A stretch of DNA of 64,000 nucleotides, from assembly GCA_032622095.1 (NCBI GenBank), contig CP136066.1:47154911-47218910 (forward strand), written 5' to 3'. The DNA comes from Siphonodentalium dalli. Lineage: Eukaryota > Mollusca > Scaphopoda > Gadilida > Siphonodentaliidae. The notes beneath the pieces are model-generated. The model had not been told where the DNA came from. It did not search any database and worked only from the letters and a program-made list of their open reading frames with translations. A program made the position numbers and the translations under genes. Shown here piece by piece: positions 24,601 to 36,128 of this stretch (positions are counted from its first letter, which is position 1; each line of letters starts with the position of its first letter).

Positions 24601-25787
24601 ACGATAAAATCCGATACATTGACGATAAAACATCGACATCTGGTTAGAGTGTCGGACGTGTAATGGTGTTAACAAACAGGCACCGTTCACGCTGGTGGAC
24701 AATCGTCTCCGCAACAAAACTACGATAGACCCCGATATATTGATGATAAAACATCGACATATGGTTAGATTGTCGGACGTATAATGGTGTTAACACACCG
24801 GCGCCACGCCCGCTGGTGGACAATCGTCTCCGCCACAAAACTACGATAGACCCCGATACATCGACGATAAAACATCGAAATTTGGTTAGAATGTCGGACG
24901 TGTAATCACACCGGAACCGCGTCCCTTGGTGGACAATCGTCTCTGCAACAAAACTACGATAAACCCCGGTACATTGGCGATAAAACATCGACATCTGGTT
25001 AGAGTGTCAGACTTGTAATTACACAGTCGTCTCCGCAACAAAAACTACGATAGACCCCGATACATTGACGATAAATATCGACATCTGCTTAGAGTGTTGG
25101 ACGTGTAATTAATCCGGCAATGCGCCCGCTGGTGAACAATCGTCTCCACAATAAAACTTCGATAGACCCCGATACATTGACAATAAAACATCGACATCTG
25201 GTTAGAGTGTCGGCTGTGTATTCACTCCGGCACCGTGCCCGCTGGTGGACAATCGTTTCCGCCACAAAACTACGATAGACCCCGATACATTGACGATAAA
25301 ACATCGACATCTGGTTAGGGTGTCGGACGTGTAATCCCACCGGAACCGCGTCCCTTGGTGGACAATCGTCTCTGCAACAAAACTACGATAAAATCCGATA
25401 CATTGACCATAAAACATCGACATCTGGTTAGAGTTTCGGACGTGCAATTACACCGGCACCGCGCCCGTTGGTGGACTATAGAGTGTCGGACGTGTAATCA
25501 CACCGGCGCCGCGCCCCCAGGTGGACAAACATCTTCGCCACAAAAACTACGATAGACCCCGATACGATTGACGATAAAACATCGACAACTAGTTAGAGTG
25601 TCGGATGTGTAATTACACTGGCACCGCGCCCGCTGGTGGACAATCGTCTCCGCAACAAACTACGATAGACCCGATTCATTGACGATAAAACATCGACATC
25701 TGGTTAGAGTGTCGGACGTGTAATTACACCGGCACCACGCCCGCTGCTGGACAATCGTCTCCGCAACAATACTACGATAAACTCCGA
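21680..25787 (+). repeat. 113-bp satellite, left block, derived from a tRNA-SINE head
   Basis: About 36 diverged monomers of about 113 bp, with landmarks GGTTAGAGTGTCGGACGTGT, ACCGGCACCGCGCCC, GGTGGACAATCGTCTCCGC and ACATTGACGATAAAACATCG. A shorter junction form restarts the monomer after GGTGGACTATAGAGTGTCGG. Variants reading TAATGGTGTTAACAAACCGG match TAATCGTGTTAACGCACCGG in the SINE head at 19.3 kb, and GGACAATCGTCTCCGCAACA matches GGACTATCGTCTCTGCAACA just downstream in that SINE. The short minus-strand open frames along the array are repeat artefacts. Confidence 0.93.
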
Positions 25788-26136
25788 CAGTAAGCTCTTT
25801 TATGATTGAAAACTCCTCTTTAATTATTTTTGCTATATGTGTATATATGCTTTTCTTGTTTTGTTCATTTGATTTTGTTGCTAGTCTCTTCGTTACTCCA
25901 TGCTTAAGTGCTCATTTGCTGAAATTGATTGTGCTTTCATATCTGATTATATCCGATGACGACCCTATTTACCCTCCCTCTCTGGGTTTTCCATTTCCAT
26001 GAATATTGATATTGTTCAATACAGGGTCGTTGTCGGATACTTTAATTTCCGAAGGCGCAGGGCAAAGTAAAAAAACAAGTCACCACCTCATCTAAAGAAA
26101 CTTACACCGCGCAGAAACATATGTACTTTCATCTTT

Positions 26137-27513
26137 TTGTTTAGTTTACTGATTATCATAGCTAATGACGTGGAAGTTCAACCATGGCCGATGGAACCAG
26201 AAACTATTTCTATATTTCACTATAATATTCGTAGTCTCAGAAACAAAATATCAAAGCTTGTTGAGCATATAGAAGATTACGATATCGTATGCTTTACCGA
26301 GACGCACCTAGATAAAAAGGTGCATAACGACTCCATATTATTTTCCAATTTTCAAGCTCCGTTCAGTCTTGATAGAAACGAACACGGAGGAGGTCTGGCT
26401 GTGTATTTTGCATCCAGCATTGTGTATACATATTTACCCGAATTTGGTTTTGACGACGAAATTTTGTGGTTTGATATTGGAACCAGGCAGAAATTTCTTT
26501 TCTGCGTAACTTACAGGTCTGAGCGTGAATGCTTAGACTCTTACTGGACGAATCTTGACAAATCCATTGCCAAGGCCCTAGCATATAATATGTCTTTAGT
26601 TATGGTTGGAGATCTAAATTGCAATTTATTAAATCGGGATGGTGAGCTTCAAAAAATCATGAGCAAATGGACACTTGAGAACGTAATTAAAGAGCCAACT
26701 CGAATAGGTGTGAACTCAGCAACACTCTTAGATCCGATTTTATTAAGTGATAGTCTAGTTTACCTAAACCCGTCCACTGTTGATCTAGGTTTATCAGACC
26801 ATAGAGCAACATCTGTAGAAATTTCATTTCCAAATCCTAGGAAAAAGTCATATCAACGGAATGTTTGGAATTATGCCAGAGCAGATTTTGTTGGCATGAA
26901 CGTCGAAATTAATGCAATCAAATGGTCAGACATTCTCGTGAGCACAGGTCACTCCGATATAAATCAGACTGTAGACGTTTTTACTCACACTTTCCTAACA
27001 ATTGCTCGCAAATATATCCCATTCCAATCAGTTACTATACGTGAAAATGACAAACCATGGTTTGACAGTTTAATAAGAAAACATATTCGGAAACGCGACC
27101 GCCTCAGAAAGAAAGCACTGCGCTCAAATCTTCCTAGTGCCTGGGATAAATATAAAGCAACCCGCAACAGAACAAATAACTTGAAAAAGTCAGCCAAAGA
27201 TAAATATTTAGCTAGCCTAGATGAAAACTTGAAAGTAAATGAGCCAAAACAATTCTGGCATGTCACTAAACAATTACTTAATAATTTCTCCAATGACGAG
27301 AAAATTCCCCCACTAAACTTTAACAACATAATTTTTGAGGAAGATTATCAAAAGGCACAGGTCTTAAATTCAATTTTCACGCGAAATAGTACACTAGAAA
27401 ATGAAAAAATCGACATTACCGAATTTTGCAGAAAGAACAACCGAAAAATTAGAAGATATCAAAACTACCGAGGAGGACATATAAAAAAAATTGAAAATTT
27501 TACACACAAATAA
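26137..27513 (+). pseudogene. LINE ORF2, N-terminal apurinic-type endonuclease segment
   Basis: Nicks target DNA to prime reverse transcription. The segment is readable from about 26121 but seems frameshifted in the T-run at 26134-26138, because the only plausible ATG (26121) is in another frame. Residues 9-18 (ANDVEVQPWP) occupy the position of the 2A-like leader known in some APE LINEs. Endonuclease motifs are all present: FHYNIRSLRNK (N30), TETHLD (E55), TYRS (125-128), GDLN (158-161) and SDH (220-222). Frame is lost again at the A6 run 27404-27409: after it the natural protein continues in the frame of the reverse transcriptase, and the last 35 or so codons of this frame are out of register. 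Confidence 0.9.
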
Positions 27514-28363
27514 AGCCACGGGCCCCGATGGTATAAGTAACAAAATGCTAAGGGAAACACATGGCTCAGTTTGCAAACCACTTAAAATAATATTCAATTT
27601 ATCTTTAAAGAGCTGTTGTTTCCCTACAGCTTGGAAGAAAGCCGATGTGATGCCCCTCTTTAAAAAAGGTGATAGGCATGACCCTTTAAATTATCGTCCG
27701 ATATCTCTTATAAGTTGTGTCGGCAAGGTACTAGAGAGATTAGTTTTTAATGAAATTCTAAGCCATTTGAAAACCCACAACCTTTTATATAAGCATCAGT
27801 CTGGATTTATACCTGGTCATAGTACCGAATTTCAACTAATTGAAATCATTCATAATATCCCCTGTGCAATCGACGAGGGCCAAACGAGTTGTGCAGTATT
27901 TTTCGATATTTCCAAAGCGTTTGACAAAGTCTGGCACCGAGGTCTTGTTTTAAAATTAGAGAAATATGGTTTGAAAGGTAATATTCTGAAATGGATGACA
28001 AACTATTTACAAAATAGACAGCAAAGAGTTAGAGTCAACTCAAGCTTTTCGCAGTACTCCTCAATATCAGCTGGTGTGCCCCCGGGATCTGTAGTCGGGC
28101 CTCTGATGTTTTTAATTTACATTAATGACATTGCCGATGGAATTAAATCTAGCACAAGACTGTATGCCGACGACACATGTTTAATCAACAGCGATAGTGA
28201 TACATATAACCTTCAATTGACAGTCAATAGAGACATGAACAAAATCAGAGACTGGGCTGAAAATTGGTGTGTCCAATTTAATAGTAGTAAAACCAATCTA
28301 ATGTTATTTTCCAAGCCAAGTGTTGTTAAACCTACAATCATATTCGACGGGGTAACCCTATAA
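27418..28363 (+). pseudogene. LINE ORF2, reverse transcriptase segment
   Basis: RNA-dependent DNA polymerase core of the LINE. It is open from 27485 after a TAA at 27482-27484 that interrupts the correct frame. Numbering from the TTG at 27491: KATGPDGI (8-15), PLNYRPISL (65-73), FDISKAFD (138-145, catalytic D139), GVPPGSVVGPL (195-205, usually GVPQGS), LYADDT (224-229, usually FADDT; both aspartates kept). The frame ends at a TAA (28361-28363) that falls inside conserved sequence, because homologous coding resumes at once downstream. The element is therefore inactive. Confidence 0.92.
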
Positions 28364-29341
28364 TACTCTAATAGCCACAAACACCTAGGATTGGATATTG
28401 ACGACAACCTAACTTGGAACACACACATTGGTAATATATGCACAAGGGCATACGCACGCCTGTCACAATTGCGTAAACTAAGAGCAATGCTAAATCGTGA
28501 AACACTTCAAACCCTCTATTTATCCCATGTTCGATCCCTTATGGAATACGCTAATAACGTTTGGTCTGGTGGACCTGATTACTTACTAAAAGATCTAGAA
28601 GATGTTCAATACGAAGCAGCTAGAATAGTCACCGGTTGCACCAGATCAGTTCCAAATATTAGACTTCTGACCGAACTAGGTTGGGAGACGTTAGAAACTC
28701 GAAGATATTACAAACAGCTGTTGACATTCCACAATATAGTAAACGAAAAAACACCTAACTATTTGACAGACCTTATACCATCCAAATTCAGCGCCCGAAA
28801 TGACCATGATACCAGAAATGCATCAAATTTTATCCCTATGAAATGCAATTACAAAAGAAAAGAGTCCACCTTCATGCCCAAGTGTATAAATGACTGGAAT
28901 AAACGCGATAAAAAAATAAGAAACATGAATTATGAATGTTTTCGACAATCACTTATTCCCAATCCGGTTAAACCTCCTAAGTATTTTTCTACAGGGAAAC
29001 GATCATTAAATATCTTACAATGTCGACTCAGGTGCGAATGCAGTGAACTACAATCAGATAAATACTTCAATTATATTGCGGTGTCCAAAGCCTGTAGATG
29101 CGGCGATGGTGAAGAAAACGCATTTCATTATTTTTTCCAATGTCAATTGCATATTATTCCAAGAGTAGACTTGCTGAACAAGCTACTACGATTCAATATT
29201 TATTCAGTAAAAACTTTACTATTTGGAGACCCAAGCTTATCAAATTCCAATAATGAAGACATTTTCAAGGCTGTCCAAATCTTTATAAGAGACACACCCC
29301 AGGGTGAGAACACACAAAGTTCAACAGCAGACGACTACTAG
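28364..29341 (+). pseudogene. LINE ORF2, thumb and C-terminal Cys/His segment
   Basis: Same frame as the reverse transcriptase, separated from it only by the premature TAA. HKHLGLDID and LTWNTHI are the post-catalytic palm/thumb motifs of APE LINEs, followed by RMLR-type helices (RLSQLRKLRAML). Near the end is C-x-C-x8-H-x4-C (CRCGDGEENAFHYFFQC), a Cys/His motif found at the C-terminus of several Jockey/CR1/L2-superfamily proteins. The stop at 29339-29341 is probably the natural end; about 360 bp of 3' UTR follow. Confidence 0.88.
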
Positions 29342-29701
29342 GGAAGAAGGAAAAAATAAAATAATAAAAATAATAATTCTGAGTATAGTCATAAACGCTC
29401 TATAAGAACATATTGCACTGTCCTGCCACCTTACCATTAAGGATAGATGAGCACAGTACACTATACAGTAACCAGATACTTTCGAACAAGTTGGGAGAGA
29501 CTAGCAACCAATCAAATTTTAACATTATACACTTTAATACCATATATAATTGTTCAATGCCATGTTCATTTTTTTCTTTCACTTGATTGTCTGGTGATCG
29601 GGAGAGAAGTAGCATATAAGTGGCCCGCACTTGTTCTTCAATCCCGTTGCCAAATGTATGTATTTATATGCATATATGGCGAATAAATATGTTTAAACCA
29701 A

Positions 29702-31440
29702 AAACCCGATAAATTGACGATAAAATATCGACATCTGATTAGAGTATCGGACGTGTAATCACACCGGCGCCGCGCCCGCTGGTGAACAATCGTCTCCACA
29801 ACACAACTCCGATAGACTCCGATACATTGACGATAAAATATCGACATCTGGTTAGGGTATTCAAACCGGCACGCGCCCGCTGGTGGGCTATAGAGTGTCG
29901 GACGTGTAATAACACCGGCACCGCGCCCCTTGGTGGACAATCGTCTCCGCAACAAAACTACGATAGACCACGATACATTGACGATAAAAGATCGACATGT
30001 TGTTAGAGTGTCGGACGTGTACTGGTGTTAACACACAGGCACCGCGCCCGCTGGTGGACAATCGACTCCGCACAAAACTACGATAGACCCCGATACATTG
30101 ACAATAAATCATCGACATCTGGTTAGAGTGTCGGTCGTGTAATCACACCGGAAAAGCGCCCCTTGGTGGACAATCGTCTCCGCAACAAAACTACGATAAA
30201 CCCCGATACATTGACGATAAAACATCGACATCTGGTTAGAGTGTCAGGCTTGTAAATACACCGGCACCACGCCCGCTGGTGGACTATAGAGTGTTGGACT
30301 TGTAATCACACCCTTGCTGCGCCCCCTGGTGGACAATCGTCTCCGCAACAAAACTACGATAAACCCCGATACATTGACGATAAAATATCGACATCTGGTT
30401 AGAGTGTCGGGCGTGTAATTACACCGGCACCGCGCCCGTTGGTGGACTATAGAGTGTCGGACGTGTGATCACACCGGCGCCGCGCCCCCTGGTGGACAAT
30501 CATCTCCGCCACAAAATTACGATAGACCCCGATACATCGGCGATAAAACGTGGACATCTGGTTAGAGTATCGGACATGTAATTACACCGGCACCGCGCTC
30601 GCTGGTGGACAATCGTCTCCGCAACAAAACTACGATAGACCCCGATACATTGACGATAAAATATCGACATCTGGTTAGATTGTCGGACGTGTAATCACAT
30701 CGACGCCGCGCCCGCTGGTGGACAATCGTCTCCGCAAAAAAAAAAACCCCGATACATTGACGATAAAACATTGACATCTGGTTAGAGTGTAGGACGTGTA
30801 ACCACACCGGCACTGCGCCCGCTGGTGGACAATCATCTCCGCAACAAAACTACAATAGACCCCGATACATTGGCGATATAACATCGTCATCTGGTTAGTG
30901 TCGGGCGTGTAATTACACCGGCACCGCGCCCGTTGGTGGACTATAGAGTGTCGGACGTGTGATCACACCGGCGCCGCGCCCCCTGGTGGACAATCATCTC
31001 CGCCACAAAATTACGATAGACCCCGATACATCGGCGATAAAACGTGGACATCTGGTTAGAGTATCGGACATGTAATTACACCGGCACCGCGCTCGCTGGT
31101 GGACAATCGTCTCCGCAACAAAACTACGATAGACCCCGATACATTGACGATAAAATATCGACATCTGGTTAGAGTGTCGAACGTGTAATTACACCGGCAC
31201 CGCGCCCGCTGGTGTACTCTAGAGTGTCGGGCGTGTAATTACACCGGCACCGCGCCCGCTGGTGGGCTATTGAGCGTCGGACGTGTAATCACACCGGAAC
31301 CGCGCCCCCTGGTGGACAATCGTCTCCGCAACAAAACTACGATAGACCCCGATTCATTGACGATAAAACATCGACATCTGGTTAGAGTGTCGGACGTGTA
31401 ATCACACCGGCACCGTTCCCTCTGGTGGACTATCGTCTGC
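29702..31440 (+). repeat. 113-bp satellite, right block
   Basis: Continuation of the SINE-derived satellite after the LINE, about 15 monomers, including a duplicated pair of monomers (about 30410-30640 and 30902-31130). The final monomer (31382-31436) passes without a break into SINE body sequence at GGACTATCGTCTGCCCAACA. Confidence 0.93.
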
Positions 31441-31818
31441 CCAACAGTGGCTTGGTCGGATTAAGCGATGTGTGTGTTGTTGAGCCGCAAACTATTTTAA
31501 ATCTTGCGCCAGGCTGTGACCCTGCGGTAAAGTCAGTTGTACTGTGTTTGCTTCGTCGAACCTAGACAAGAAATAGGGACCTGATTGTTGGGTAAGCGTA
31601 CGACTGTTACATTTCACAAGCCCCTGCAAAATTGCAGCAGGCACAAGACGCCGGATTACTCGACAGCTGGTGTAATAATGTGAAGCGTTTAATGCCCGCT
31701 TGTGGTACTGGTGATAAGCGCTTAGTGTCTGCTCATGGGGTAATAATGTGAAGCGCTTAGTGTCCGCTCGTGGTACTGGACAGTGGTAAGCGCTATATAA
31801 GCGCCATTATTATAAAAC
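31437..31818 (+). mobile_element. SINE family 1 body and tail, headed by satellite
   Basis: CAACAGTGGCTTGGTCGG, GCGCCAGGCTGTGACCC, CCTAGACAAGAAATAGGGAC and the tail GCGCTATATAAGCGCCATTA match the minus-strand SINE at 19.0 kb in the same order. The tRNA head expected upstream is replaced by, or has become, the tandem 113-bp array. The 3' half carries two or three internal copies of AATGTGAAGCG...GTGGTACTGG. Confidence 0.85.
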
Positions 31819-32930
31819 AATTCAAATAGACAAACTATATACTTCTGCTATATTTTGCAGCTCAGTTGCGTACTATTATGTTGAAGCGAACGTGAGTGCG
31901 GTTTGGAATGGCAGGTGCAATACATCTTTATACAGCGAGGATATAGATAACTTGATACAGGCATATCATTCCGCTTGCAGTCATGCTGTGTGTGAGTGTT
32001 TAACACATAATTCTTTTGCATAAATCCAGGCAAAAATGCATTTTGAATTTATTTGGATCAATCTGATCTTAAATTTCACATCCCATCTTTATTCATTGTA
32101 TCTGAACAATTATTAAGAAAATAACAACACAGTTGATTTTAATGCATTTGACGGTTGAAACTATTCTTTTTTGTTTATTTTTTCAAAGAACTTCAAAAAT
32201 AATTAATAATTTCAAACAACAATCCATAGCTTCGTTTGCATTATAATGATGAGTTAATATTGCATGATAAATTATCATACCCCCATATAGTACTCTCAAG
32301 AAAGAATCAGCCACAAATATTTCAGCCCAAAACAAATGTCGATATTCAGGCTTGTTCACACAAGCAATGTGCAATCAACTGGAAATAGGTCGCAGTGTGA
32401 TATAGGTACCTGGTCAGTTGGTGAGTTGGCTATGAACCTGTGACCTTAATGTTCTCCGATGTTTTATTGTCAGATCAGCAGGCATGCCATGAAAATTCTT
32501 AAATATAGAAAATTATTTATGGGCGATTGTCTTTCTACATGAAAATAATTGTGACATTTCTTGAATTAAGAAAAATTAAGTCGCCTCTCATAATCTTCAG
32601 ATTTTATATCATGGAAATATGAAATGCACCGTTTAAAAAGTTCTATCTGCAGAAGTTCTTGGTACCGGAAAACAGCAACATTTAAGATATGCCTCATGGT
32701 ATAAAATATAGAAAATAGGATTATAATTTCCAACTAATTGACAGTTGTCATTGACTAATTGTCAGAATAATCACTTGTATTCCTGACTTCAAAACATAAA
32801 TTCCAATTTGTTTTGAGAAATTCCATTTTGAAATATGACGTGCGTCTGACCCTTAAAGGCAGGGATGGCCTTCGTTATAGGTTATAACTTAGAAATAATA
32901 GTTCCCAAATGATGAAACATTCCTCGAGAA
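31819..32930. other. Unannotated AT-rich stretch
   Basis: No gene recognised. At 32838-32858 a 21-bp sequence (ACGTGCGTCTGACCCTTAAA then G) is repeated exactly at 59585-59605. Confidence 0.4.
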
Positions 32931-32953
32931 TATATATATATATATATATATAG

Positions 32954-33002
<49 letters not shown>
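32931..33002. repeat. (TA)n microsatellite
   Basis: About 70 bp of TA dinucleotide with one TAGC interruption near 32951. Confidence 0.95.
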
Positions 33003-33003
<1 letters not shown>

Positions 33004-34301
33004 CATAATGATACCATGAAGGCGATATTATCCAAAAAACACACTTTGTGTGAGCCGAGCGTTTATTTATATACAGAACGTAGATAGTGATCGATAAGCA
33101 AAACACTCAACGCCGTGGTAAATTTTTTAGGACTGATTATCGGCGAACAATTCAACACCGAAATTTTGAGAGGCGAGGATTAGCGAGGACTATGCTTGTA
33201 TGTTGCAAACAAACTTGGTGGCATTTCTAATCAAAGTTCTTGAGTGGGGTCTTACGGTGTTTATTGTTTTGTTTATCGCCTACTCGTTACGTAATGTTTG
33301 CATAAATGTTTACATAATACAGCGTACTAAAATGAAAATAACATGCAATTTCGTGATATTTCTGAATAGTATAAGAACAAATGTTGTCTATGATATACTT
33401 TCTGCTTGTGACGATTGTAACGGACGTGACTATTTTGACAGCAATACCCACCGTCAATACTTTAGCTTATGCGCTGTCATTTATTCGAACACTGCAGCCT
33501 ATAGTACTTCACTTCACTTTAAAGACAGAATATACGCCAATTTCAATAACTTCCCGGGAATCCGGCAATAACAACGATAAAATATCAATTATATATAGAA
33601 AAACAATTAATTTTAATTCAATATGCCTTCTGTAAACGATCAAGTAATCTGAAAATTAAAGTTAATAACTTAATATAAATTTAGCCATAAAGGATGTTAC
33701 AAAATTCCACGTTTAAGATGTAATCAAATTAATTGACGGAAAGTGGATTAGGCAAATCGTGGCACACTCTTGTAAATAATTACGGCGAATGAACTCAAGG
33801 CACTCACTCACTGAATATACAACACAATTAATGAATACCTGGACAATTCTGCATATAATATAACATTTATTTGGCACATTTTCCTGAAAACTGTACAAAC
33901 TATCTCGATGATGACCATTCTGTTTTTGCATTCTGACTTAACTACCATCTATAACATTACTTCGGACCCAGCAGAAACTCAAATAATGGAAATCGGGTGG
34001 CAGAGCATATCGAAACTAACAACAACATTGGTGTAAGTCTCCCTTCAAATATCCGTCTAATTAGTCTAACAACGTAATTGATATTCTATCGCGAAATATG
34101 AATCGCACATAGAGCCAATAGACACTTAATTTTCGAACCCCCAGATCACATATGTAAAATATATGCCATATTATATACCATTTGAAAGAGGAAGCTCCAA
34201 AACATTGTAATATCAACTTATCCGGCGTAATAAACTGTGAACATGTTTTTGTTGAGTTACCAACGTGTCTTTGTCATCTAGATTGTAGTAAAAAGTGTAT
34301 T

Positions 34302-34366
34302 ATTTTCAATGGAGGGGGAATAACTCTATATCTTAAACATAGAGTTATTCCCTTTCCATTGAAAAT
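34302..34366. repeat. Perfect-stem hairpin, 28-bp arms
   Basis: ATTTTCAATGGA and GGAATAACTCTAT on the left pair with ATAGAGTTATTCC and TCCATTGAAAAT on the right around a 9-nt loop; only the G-run/T-run in mid-stem mismatches. The stem is more like a small foldback insertion than a microRNA precursor. Confidence 0.8.
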
Positions 34367-34740
34367 TCATCTTTAGTTTGAAGTCTATTGTATTCTGGGA
34401 GCCAAAAAAGGGGGTAATCTTTCTATGATCTCATTTGTTCTCTATTTCTCTGTGGGCATCTTCTGAGACACACGTTTCAAATGGTGATGAATTATAGTAT
34501 TTTAATCATATTTAATGGCTTAGATTGTGGTTAAAGCCGTATATCAAGTCACTATAAAAAAAAATTATAGGTGACTCGAAAATTAAATGTGCCTTCAAAT
34601 ATTTCAGATCTGAGTTGGCAGAAGCCTTGGGTAGATTCTTATTATAAGTTCGCCCGGACTTGCTACCTGGCAGAAGCAAGTAAACCCACAACCACAAATG
34701 TAACGCCTGTAGACCGATGCAGGTAAGAACCATTGGAAGC

Positions 34741-34860
34741 GGGTCTCTACCAGACCCAGGGGCAACCCGACCCGGGACTATGTTAGGTCGGGTCGTCAGG
34801 GGCAACCAGACGACGGGGACTATCTCAGGTCTCGATTTGCCTGTTCGGGTTGTCCCGTGT
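34741..34860. repeat. GC-rich duplicated dyad module
   Basis: CAGGGGCAACC...GGGACTAT occurs twice, each time with its own short inverted arms (ACCCGACC with GGTCGGGT in the first). It stands out against AT-rich flanks. Confidence 0.55.
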
Positions 34861-35508
34861 TACGGTTTAATATTTGTTTAAGTATTAACAATATTTGTCT
34901 TCAGATTTTCTTCGAAATGTTAATACTCATAACATAATTTAGAAACACGAATAAATTACTTGATTTGTTTTAAACAATGTAATTAAGGTCTTGAGTGTTT
35001 CTCACATTCAACCGAGACAACTATCTGAAAACAAATTCGAGTATATTCCGTGCCATTATATACCTTTGTTATCTTCATCCCATTTTGCTCTCTTCTGATT
35101 GGCCTAGGTAACATTTCGACAGTACTGTTGTTGACCGCTGAGCTATTACCAGTAAACATATAACTTCAAAGAACTCAACGTGCAGAGATTACATCACAGC
35201 TCTCTAAAAATTTCCGAAAACATGTATTTTATAAACCCCACTGTTTCGTTACAACCGCGAACTGTGGTGTTTGCTAATTTGCATAATTGTTTAATTTTCA
35301 ATTAGCTCTGGACAATAGCTCCGCAAATGATGAGTGTATCAACTGACCCCAAATTTGAACGTTTTATTTTCTAAAAAGCGAGGATTCCAACATAAAATTA
35401 ACTCTTCGAGCTGGATTATAGAATATACGCGCGTACTTAGGCGTGCCATTAAGAAGGTTCGTGTGTACTCCTTTGTCAGATAACAAAACAGTTGTCACTC
35501 TTGTTTTC

Positions 35509-35618
35509 GTGAGACACGGGGATTTGTCGCCGCTCTCGACCTGAAATGTCACCCTCGGCCAGGCGGCCCTCGGGTGACATTCCAGGTCTCGAGCGGGCGA
35601 CAAATCCCCGTGTCTCAC
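35509..35618. repeat. Hairpin D of the CGAG hairpin family
   Basis: Arms GTGAGACACGGGGATTTGTC / GACAAATCCCCGTGTCTCAC are perfect; inner arms AATGTCACC / GGTGACATT also pair. CTCG occurs in direct orientation in both arms (CTCTCGACCTG / CAGGTCTCGAG and CCCTCGG / CCCTCGG), giving symmetrical internal loops. Confidence 0.9.
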
Positions 35619-36128
35619 TCAATCGCGGGCGACAGCTGTATATTATTACATGATCCGGCCCTTATTCCATTCATTAAACCCATTCCATAAAAATGATATG
35701 AAACGGTCATTGAATAACAGTGATTATTATCACTTTATAGGGCGTTCTCTAGGCCATTAGCACTGTTATACCGGGCGTTCGAAATGACGTAACACTCGGC
35801 ATTTTTGCGGGCCGCGGGCCGATATTGGATCGTGCTTTTCAATAACGGCCCGCGGCTCGCAGAAAATATGCGCAGCAGAATTACCTCCCTTCTCAATATC
35901 CGCTTCCGTTTTAGGCAAATCGCTAATGAAATATTCCTGTTTTTCGAAGGATTATTACCCCAAAAGTTAGTATACATAGTTATTTTGATATGCCAATGTC
36001 TCAATTTTCGCAAATCGTCCTCAATACTTAGTTGATTTGTCACCTATATTCGATGCAATCAAATGTCACGTGATTAGGAAGAATGTAAACAATAACAGAC
36101 GACCGATCGATCTGTCAAAATTCTCAAA

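Larger units (their letters stand above)
25788..29701 (+). mobile_element. APE-type non-LTR retrotransposon (LINE, CR1/L2/Jockey-like), degenerate
   Basis: A 3.9-kb insertion splits the 113-bp satellite. Satellite is present immediately on both sides, with a probable short imperfect target duplication (AAACTCCGA at 25779, AAACCCGA at 29702). It encodes an endonuclease, a reverse transcriptase and a C-terminal cysteine/histidine motif in one original ORF, now broken. The 5' region (25788-26120) has no ORF1 and contains an inverted repeat (TCCGATGACGACCCT at 25952 with AGGGTCGTTGTCGGA at 26023). The 3' UTR runs from 29342 to about 29701 with no long poly(A). Class placement rests on domain order and motifs only. 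Confidence 0.92.
33003..35508. other. Mostly unannotated region with small repeats
   Basis: The overlapping open frames at 33200-33571 and 33381-33635 (plus) are in AT-rich sequence, show no recognisable domain and compete with each other, so I do not call genes. The hairpin at 34302 and the GC-rich module at 34741 are listed separately. Confidence 0.4.

Noticed and set aside
21596..31000. Many minus-strand frames with a recurring MSMFYRQCIG-type peptide
   Set aside because: They are translations of the 113-bp satellite; frames break at every variant monomer and no start or stop is conserved.
33200..33635. Two overlapping plus-strand frames of 123 and 84 codons
   Set aside because: AT-rich sequence, mutually exclusive frames and no recognisable motif or splice context.
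34302..34366. MicroRNA precursor
   Set aside because: The stem is nearly perfect end to end with a very short loop, more typical of an inverted-repeat insertion; no evidence of processing can be seen from sequence.
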